A stretch of DNA of 8,925 nucleotides. It comes from Helicobacteraceae bacterium. GTDB taxonomy: Bacteria; Campylobacterota; Campylobacteria; Campylobacterales; SZUA-545. The notes below the pieces were generated by a model. That model did no database searches, was not told the origin of the DNA, and saw nothing but the letters and a program-made list of their open reading frames with translations. The translations under genes and the position numbers were made by a program. Location: NCBI GenBank assembly GCA_031273735.1, contig JAISRI010000095.1, forward strand, positions 1 through 8,925, written 5' to 3'. Shown in pieces: positions 5,001-8,925 of the stretch. Numbering within the stretch: the stretch's first letter is position 1; each line of letters opens with the position of its first letter.

Positions 5001-6746
5001 TTGAGAACCTATTACGCGACGCAATTAAGCCGAAAGGATATTGGCAAAACCGTTACGCTTGCGGGCTGGGCGGATAGCCTGCGCGATCACGGCGGAGTTA
5101 TTTTTATCGATCTGCGCGATAAATCTGGAATTATTCAGCTTGTCTGCGATCCTGCGGATAGCAAATCGGCGCACGAAATCGCGAGCGCGGTAAAAAGCGA
5201 ATTCGCGTTAATCGCGATCGGCAAGGTTCGCCTGCGCGGCGAAGGGCTGGTCAATCCGCGTTTGAAAACGGGCGAGATCGAGGTTATTATAGAAACGCTT
5301 ACGATCGCCAACAAGAGCGCCACGCCCCCCTTTGCGATAGGCGATCCAAAAGTCGCCGAAGAGACGCGCTTAAAATACCGCTATCTCGATCTGCGCAATC
5401 CAAAACTACAAGCGAACTTTGAGTTGCGATCGAAGGTTAGCTATGCAATTAGAGTCAATCTGCAAGAGCAAGGTTTTATGGAGATTGAAACGCCAATTCT
5501 CACGCGCCCCACTCCCGAAGGCGCAAGGGATTATCTCGTGCCAAGCCGCGTGCATCCGGGCGAGTTTTACGCTCTGCCGCAATCGCCGCAGCTTTTTAAG
5601 CAGCTTTTGATGGTCGCGGGATTTGACCGTTACTTTCAGATCGCCCGCTGTTTTCGAGACGAGGATCTACGCGCCGATCGGCAGCCTGAATTTACGCAAG
5701 TAGACGTAGAGGCGAGCTTTTGCGACGAAAACGAGATAATGAGCGTCGCCGAAAAGCTATTGCAAGACGCTTTCAAAGCCGCCGCGATCGATATAAAAAT
5801 CCCATTCGAGCGAATGAGCTACCGCGACGCGACGGAGATTTACGGATCGGATAAGCCCGATCTGCGTTACGATCTGCCTATGACGGACGTTATCGATCTG
5901 CTTGAAAATACGGGCTTAAAGGTGTTTGCCGAGATTGCCAAAGAGCCAAAGCGCAACAGGATCAAAGCCCTGCGCGTGGAGAACGGCGAACGGCTTAGCC
6001 GCAAAGAGATCGACGCGCTAACCGATTTTGTCGCGAAGTTTGGCGCGAAAGGTTTAGCGTGGATCAAACTTAAAGAGGGCGTTTTGCAAGGACCGATCGT
6101 CAAGTTTTTGAGCGACGAGGAACAAAAGGCGATCGTAGCAAGAACGGGCGCGAAGGAGGGCGATCTTATCTTTTTTGGCGCGGGAGATAAAAAAACCGTG
6201 CTGGATTATATGGGGCGACTGCGTTGCGAGCTGGCAAAAACGCTAAACTTAGCCGATCCGAAGGCGTTTCGCTTCTTGTGGGTGGTCGATTTTCCGATGT
6301 TCGAGCGCGGCGAAGACGGCAAGATTGCGGCGCTACATCACCCTTTTACGCGCCCAAAAGAGTTAAAAGCGCAAATCGAGGAGATCGAATCGATCGCCTA
6401 CGACGTTGTGCTAAACGGCTTTGAAATCGGCGGCGGAAGCGTTCGTATTCACGAAGAGGAGCTACAACAGGAGGTTTTTGGGATACTAAACATATCGCCC
6501 GAAGAGCAACGCTCCAAGTTCGGCTTCTTGTTGGACGCTTTGAAGTTTGGCGCGCCGCCGCACGGCGGATTCGCTTTGGGGCTTGATCGGCTGATTATGC
6601 TTATGAGCGGCGCGGAGAGTATCCGCGACGTGATCGCCTTTCCAAAAACGCAACGCGCCCAGTGTTTGACGAGCGCCGCTCCTGCGGAGGCGGAAGAGGC
6701 GCAGTTAAACGAGCTTAGTTTGCGTATCAGAAAGAGCGCGAAATAA
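5001..6746 (+). CDS. aspS: Aspartyl-tRNA synthetase, bacterial type
   Basis: A 581-residue class IIb synthetase, the usual length for the bacterial form, that ligates Asp to tRNA with release of AMP and PPi. The N-terminal OB-fold anticodon-binding domain spans about 1-105 (VTLAGWADSLRDHGG, then FIDLRDKSG). The catalytic core carries QSPQLFKQ (194-201), motif 2 FRDEDLRADR from F218 with the QPEFTQVD sequence after it, and motif 3 GFALGLDR ending at R530. The bacterial GAD insertion lies between roughly 285 and 410. Helicobacter AspRS is known to be non-discriminating, also charging tRNA-Asn for later GatCAB amidation; the same may hold here but I cannot tell from motifs alone. It starts with TTG and leads an operon, with adk 19 bases downstream. 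Confidence 0.98.
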   Translation: MRTYYATQLSRKDIGKTVTLAGWADSLRDHGGVIFIDLRDKSGIIQLVCDPADSKSAHEIASAVKSEFALIAIGKVRLRGEGLVNPRLKTGEIEVIIETLTIANKSATPPFAIGDPKVAEETRLKYRYLDLRNPKLQANFELRSKVSYAIRVNLQEQGFMEIETPILTRPTPEGARDYLVPSRVHPGEFYALPQSPQLFKQLLMVAGFDRYFQIARCFRDEDLRADRQPEFTQVDVEASFCDENEIMSVAEKLLQDAFKAAAIDIKIPFERMSYRDATEIYGSDKPDLRYDLPMTDVIDLLENTGLKVFAEIAKEPKRNRIKALRVENGERLSRKEIDALTDFVAKFGAKGLAWIKLKEGVLQGPIVKFLSDEEQKAIVARTGAKEGDLIFFGAGDKKTVLDYMGRLRCELAKTLNLADPKAFRFLWVVDFPMFERGEDGKIAALHHPFTRPKELKAQIEEIESIAYDVVLNGFEIGGGSVRIHEEELQQEVFGILNISPEEQRSKFGFLLDALKFGAPPHGGFALGLDRLIMLMSGAESIRDVIAFPKTQRAQCLTSAAPAEAEEAQLNELSLRIRKSAK

Positions 6747-6765
6747 GACGCAAAGGAGAGTTAAT

Positions 6766-7338
6766 ATGAAAAAGTTATTCTTGGTAATCGGAGCGCCCGG
6801 TAGCGGCAAAACGACCGACGCGGACGGCGTGGCAAAAAATAGTCCCGAAAAGATCGCGCATTACAGCACGGGCGATCTGCTTCGCGCGGAAGTCGCAAGC
6901 GGTAGCGATCGCGGCAAGGCGATCGACGGCTTTGTGAGCAAAGGCAATTTGGTGCCATTAGAGATCGTAGTCAATACGATTGTCGGCGCGATCAAAGAGT
7001 GCGATAAAGACGCGGTTATTATCGACGGCTATCCGCGTAGCGTCGATCAAATGCAGGCGCTAGACGGTATTTTGAAAAACGAAAAAAACGTAAAACTAAC
7101 CGCCGTGATCGAAGTCGAGGTTAGCGAACAGACGGCTAGGGATCGCGTTTTTGGACGATCGCGCGGCGCGGACGACGACGCGGAGGTCTTTAACAACCGA
7201 ATGAAGGTTTTCTTAGAGCCAATCGAGGAGATTCGCAAGTTTTACGCCGTGAAAAATCTGCTTAAAAAGATCGACGGCGAACGCTCCGTAGAGGCGATCG
7301 TAAGCGAGCTAAACGACTTTATTCAATCAAAATTGTAG
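6766..7338 (+). CDS. adk: Adenylate kinase (short form)
   Basis: A 190-residue cytosolic enzyme catalysing ATP + AMP to 2 ADP. The P-loop GAPGSGKT is at residues 9-16. The AMP-binding segment has STGDLLR (34-40) and DGYPRS (87-92) with R91. The lid is the short form, GRSRGADDD (130-138) with R131, R133 and R145, and has no zinc-binding cysteine loop. Length and lid type fit the Campylobacterota enzyme (about 190 residues). AAGGAG (6753-6758) lies seven bases before the ATG. It follows aspS by 19 bases and precedes ppa by 9, so all are likely co-transcribed. It can recycle AMP made by AspRS and other ligases. Confidence 0.97.
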   Translation: MKKLFLVIGAPGSGKTTDADGVAKNSPEKIAHYSTGDLLRAEVASGSDRGKAIDGFVSKGNLVPLEIVVNTIVGAIKECDKDAVIIDGYPRSVDQMQALDGILKNEKNVKLTAVIEVEVSEQTARDRVFGRSRGADDDAEVFNNRMKVFLEPIEEIRKFYAVKNLLKKIDGERSVEAIVSELNDFIQSKL

Positions 7339-7341
7339 GAG
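7337..7341 (+). promoter_or_regulatory. ppa: ppa ribosome site overlapping the adk stop codon
   Basis: AGGAG starts inside the TAG stop of adk (7336-7338) and is six bases from the ppa ATG, so ribosomes finishing adk are well placed to start ppa. This points to translational coupling. Confidence 0.65.
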
Positions 7342-7347
7342 AGGCAA

Positions 7348-7869
7348 ATGGATATTAGCAAGTTAAGCGCGGGCGAAAGCCCCGATAAGGTAACGGCGGT
7401 TATCGAGATACCCTACGGCTCTAACATAAAATACGAGCTTGACAAAGAAAGCGGCGCGGTGATGGTCGATCGCGTGATGTTTTCGTCGGTTTTCTACCCC
7501 GCCAATTACGGCTTTGTGCCTAGCACTCTCGCATTGGACGGCGACCCGGCGGATATTTTAGTGTTGGGAGATTACCCCGTCGCGCCCGGTAGCGTTATTA
7601 AAAGCCGTCTGATCGGCGTTCTTGTTATGGAAGACGAAAGCGGGCAGGACGAAAAGCTCATCGCCGTTCCAAATAGCAAAATCGATCCGCAATTCGATCG
7701 CGTCGAAAAATTGGACGATCTGCCAGAAATCACGCTTAAACGGATCAAAAACTTCTTTGAAACCTACAAGATTTTAGAACCGGGCAAATGGGTCAAAGTC
7801 AAAGAGTTCAAACCTCTTGAAGACGCGATCGCCGTATTAGACGCCGCGATAAAAGCCTATAAAGGTTAA
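7348..7869 (+). CDS. ppa: Inorganic pyrophosphatase, family I
   Basis: A 173-residue soluble enzyme hydrolysing PPi to phosphate with Mg2+. The family I active site is complete: E20, K28, E30 and R42 in the first strands, Y54 in FYPANYGFVP, the signature D64-G-D-P-A-D69-I, then D96, D101 and K103, and a late Tyr-Lys pair in the FETYKI segment. Length matches the usual bacterial form of about 170-175 residues. No CBS domain or other extension is present. The start is supported by AGGAG six bases upstream. It lies directly after adk and five bases before the tautomerase gene. In this operon it would remove the PPi made by aminoacylation and drive charging forward. Confidence 0.98.
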   Translation: MDISKLSAGESPDKVTAVIEIPYGSNIKYELDKESGAVMVDRVMFSSVFYPANYGFVPSTLALDGDPADILVLGDYPVAPGSVIKSRLIGVLVMEDESGQDEKLIAVPNSKIDPQFDRVEKLDDLPEITLKRIKNFFETYKILEPGKWVKVKEFKPLEDAIAVLDAAIKAYKG

Positions 7870-7874
7870 ACCAA

Positions 7875-8087
7875 ATGCCCTATATTAGCGTTCGCGTGGC
7901 GGGAAAATTGACGATTGAGCAGAAACGCTCCATCGCCAAAGAGTTCAGCGAAACGATGGAGCGAGTGGCGAAAAAGCCGAAACAAAATTGCAACGTTGTT
8001 TTTGACGAGGTTTCAAGGCAAAATTGGGCGAAAGGCGAAACGATTTTAAGCGATCAGGACGCGGCGGACGCCAAAAATGGTTCTTGA
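7875..8087 (+). CDS. 4-oxalocrotonate tautomerase-like small protein
   Basis: A 70-residue protein of the tautomerase superfamily, whose members use the N-terminal proline exposed after Met removal as a catalytic base. Pro2 is present (MPYISV). An ungapped alignment from memory to the Pseudomonas 4-oxalocrotonate tautomerase matches at EQK (mature 14-16), R29, P34 and E44. The two substrate-binding arginines of that enzyme (11 and 39) are not conserved: here Leu11 follows Lys10, and position 39 is Asn. Phe50 becomes Trp50. The true substrate is therefore probably different and unknown. AAAGG nine bases before the ATG is a weak ribosome site. The gene begins five bases after ppa and overlaps the ABC gene by 11 bases. 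Helicobacter and relatives carry similar small tautomerases of unknown role. Confidence 0.85.
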   Translation: MPYISVRVAGKLTIEQKRSIAKEFSETMERVAKKPKQNCNVVFDEVSRQNWAKGETILSDQDAADAKNGS

Positions 8088-8646
8088 GATCGAGAGTTTG
8101 AGCTTCGGCTACAATAAGGACAAAACGCTTTTTAACGACTTTAATCTTTCGATCGACAAGGGCGAAATTGCGGCGATCGTAGGCGCGAGCGGGAGCGGCA
8201 AAACTTCTCTTATAGAGCTAATCGCGGGGCATATCAAACCGCAAAGCGGGAGGATCAAAGCGGCGCGCTTTAGCCAGATTTTTCAAGACCCATATACCTC
8301 GTTCCACCCGACCTACGCGATAAAAAATCAAATCGCCGACGTCGCGCCGCTCGATAACGCTTTGGTTCTTTGCGATCGTCTTTCGATCGATTACGCGCTT
8401 TTGGATCGCAAGTCGCACGAGCTTAGCGGCGGGCAGTTGCAACGCCTTTCGATCTTACGCGCCCTACTGATGAAACCGGAGTTGATTTTAGCCGACGAAC
8501 CGACCAGCGCGCTGGATAATCTAACGCAGTTAGAGGTGATGAAGCTACTTGTTTCGCTTTTAGATAGCGCGGGCATTTTACTGATCACGCATGATCGCGA
8601 TCTGGCAAAATGGAGCGCCGATTCCATAACCGAAATAGGCGAGTAA
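8077..8646 (+). CDS. Small orphan ABC transporter ATPase, oligopeptide/nickel (Dpp/Opp)-like
   Basis: A 189-residue ABC nucleotide-binding protein with all motifs: Walker A GASGSGKT (36-43), Q-loop Q70 in FQDPYTSFHP, signature LSGGQ (116-120), Walker B LILADEP (136-142), D-loop SALD (144-147) and the H-loop H172. The QDPYTSFHP form is typical of DppD/DppF and NikD/NikE ATPases. It is much shorter than those (about 260-330 residues), with only 46 residues between Q-loop and signature and no C-terminal oligopeptide-type extension. The catalytic set is intact, so it should hydrolyse ATP. No permease or binding protein is in the window, so its partner is unknown. It starts within the tautomerase gene (11-base overlap) with a poor ribosome site, suggesting coupled translation. 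It is the last gene of the aspS operon as far as seen. Confidence 0.93.
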   Translation: MVLEIESLSFGYNKDKTLFNDFNLSIDKGEIAAIVGASGSGKTSLIELIAGHIKPQSGRIKAARFSQIFQDPYTSFHPTYAIKNQIADVAPLDNALVLCDRLSIDYALLDRKSHELSGGQLQRLSILRALLMKPELILADEPTSALDNLTQLEVMKLLVSLLDSAGILLITHDRDLAKWSADSITEIGE

Positions 8647-8925
8647 TTATTCGATTAAAAACGATTGTATAAGATCGCTAATTGGCGATCCGCCGCCCGA
8701 TTGATATATTTCGTTAAAGCCTTGTTTTGTTTTCTGATAGATTCCTCCATTAACGAGGCTACCAGCGTCTTGATTGCTTCCCGTAATCAATAATCCGCCA
8801 TCCAATAAACCGCTATGTATATGTTTTAGAATAACCCTGAATTGATCGTCCGTAAAATACGATCGATTAAGTAGATTCATAGCGCGAATAATATGAAAAC
8901 GCTTAGAAAAAGGCGTTAATATATT
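8647..8925 (-). CDS. C-terminal part of a probable SAM-dependent methyltransferase (5' end outside window)
   Basis: The minus-strand frame is open from the window edge to a TAA at 8649-8647, giving 92 visible residues. An ATG at 8880-8878 could start a 77-residue product, but the frame stays open upstream and reads FHIIRAMNLLNRSYFT. This resembles the post-motif strand and helix of class I methyltransferases, where a line like FDVVRAMNxL precedes a GGLLITGS strand; both are present here. The next segment, VNGGIYQK, then GF and GGGSP, also suits that fold. The SAM-binding glycine loop would lie outside the window, so the call rests on the C-terminal pattern only and could be wrong. Its stop codon abuts that of the convergent ABC gene with no spacer. 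Confidence 0.5.
   Translation of the reverse strand, partial: NILTPFSKRFHIIRAMNLLNRSYFTDDQFRVILKHIHSGLLDGGLLITGSNQDAGSLVNGGIYQKTKQGFNEIYQSGGGSPISDLIQSFLIE

Noticed and set aside
5867..6103. Minus-strand open frame of 78 codons within aspS
   Set aside because: It is antisense to the AspRS GAD domain region and has no independent coding evidence.
8673..8690. GATCGC / GCGATC inverted repeat with six-base loop as a terminator of the ABC gene
   Set aside because: No T-run follows on the plus strand, it lies in methyltransferase codons, and GATCGC is so common here that chance pairing is likely.
8647..8880. Complete 77-residue minus-strand gene starting at the ATG 8880-8878
   Set aside because: The frame continues open to the window edge with methyltransferase-like sequence before that Met, so the gene is 5'-truncated rather than complete.

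Overview
The window looks like chromosomal DNA of a Campylobacterota (epsilonproteobacterial) species. The main reasons are the gene order aspS-adk-ppa, which I recall from Campylobacter and relatives, a short LID-type adenylate kinase, a desulfoferrodoxin-type superoxide reductase, a large chemoreceptor, and promoters that rest on a good -10 box with no convincing -35. The DNA is close to half G+C and very rich in CGATCG, so it is unlike the AT-rich pathogens of the group. I cannot name a species.

Layout. At 1-1556 (minus) is a methyl-accepting chemotaxis protein cut off at its C-terminus, with a c-type haem motif in its periplasmic sensor. It is divergent from a secreted cyclophilin at 1655-2209 (plus). 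A superoxide reductase follows at 2302-2691 (plus), with its own extended -10 promoter and a palindrome at the expected transcript start. A hairpin terminator separates it from a convergent minus-strand pair: a YjgN/DUF898 membrane protein (3751-4866) and a membrane-anchored M48 zinc protease (2780-3754), joined by a 4-base stop/start overlap. A short divergent intergenic region with an 11-bp direct repeat leads to a plus-strand operon of five genes: aspS (5001-6746), adk (6766-7338), ppa (7348-7869), a 4-oxalocrotonate-tautomerase-like protein (7875-8087) and a small orphan ABC ATPase (8077-8646). The window ends in the C-terminal part of a probable SAM-dependent methyltransferase (8647-8925, minus), whose stop codon abuts that of the ABC gene.

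How the genes work together. AspRS charges tRNA and releases AMP and PPi. Adenylate kinase recycles the AMP and inorganic pyrophosphatase removes the PPi, so the first three operon genes form a compact housekeeping unit. The tautomerase and ABC ATPase are coupled to it by spacing and overlap, but their substrates are unknown. The left half has a loose theme of redox sensing and envelope quality control (haem chemoreceptor, periplasmic foldase, superoxide reductase, membrane protease); this is inference from content only. No tRNA, rRNA, CRISPR array, insertion sequence or prophage gene was seen. All intergenic stretches are under 140 bases, and no gene-free stretch exceeds 300 bases. The most reviewable observations are the haem chemoreceptor, the non-canonical tautomerase active site, the superoxide reductase promoter palindrome, the YjgN-M48 pair and the CGATCG excess.
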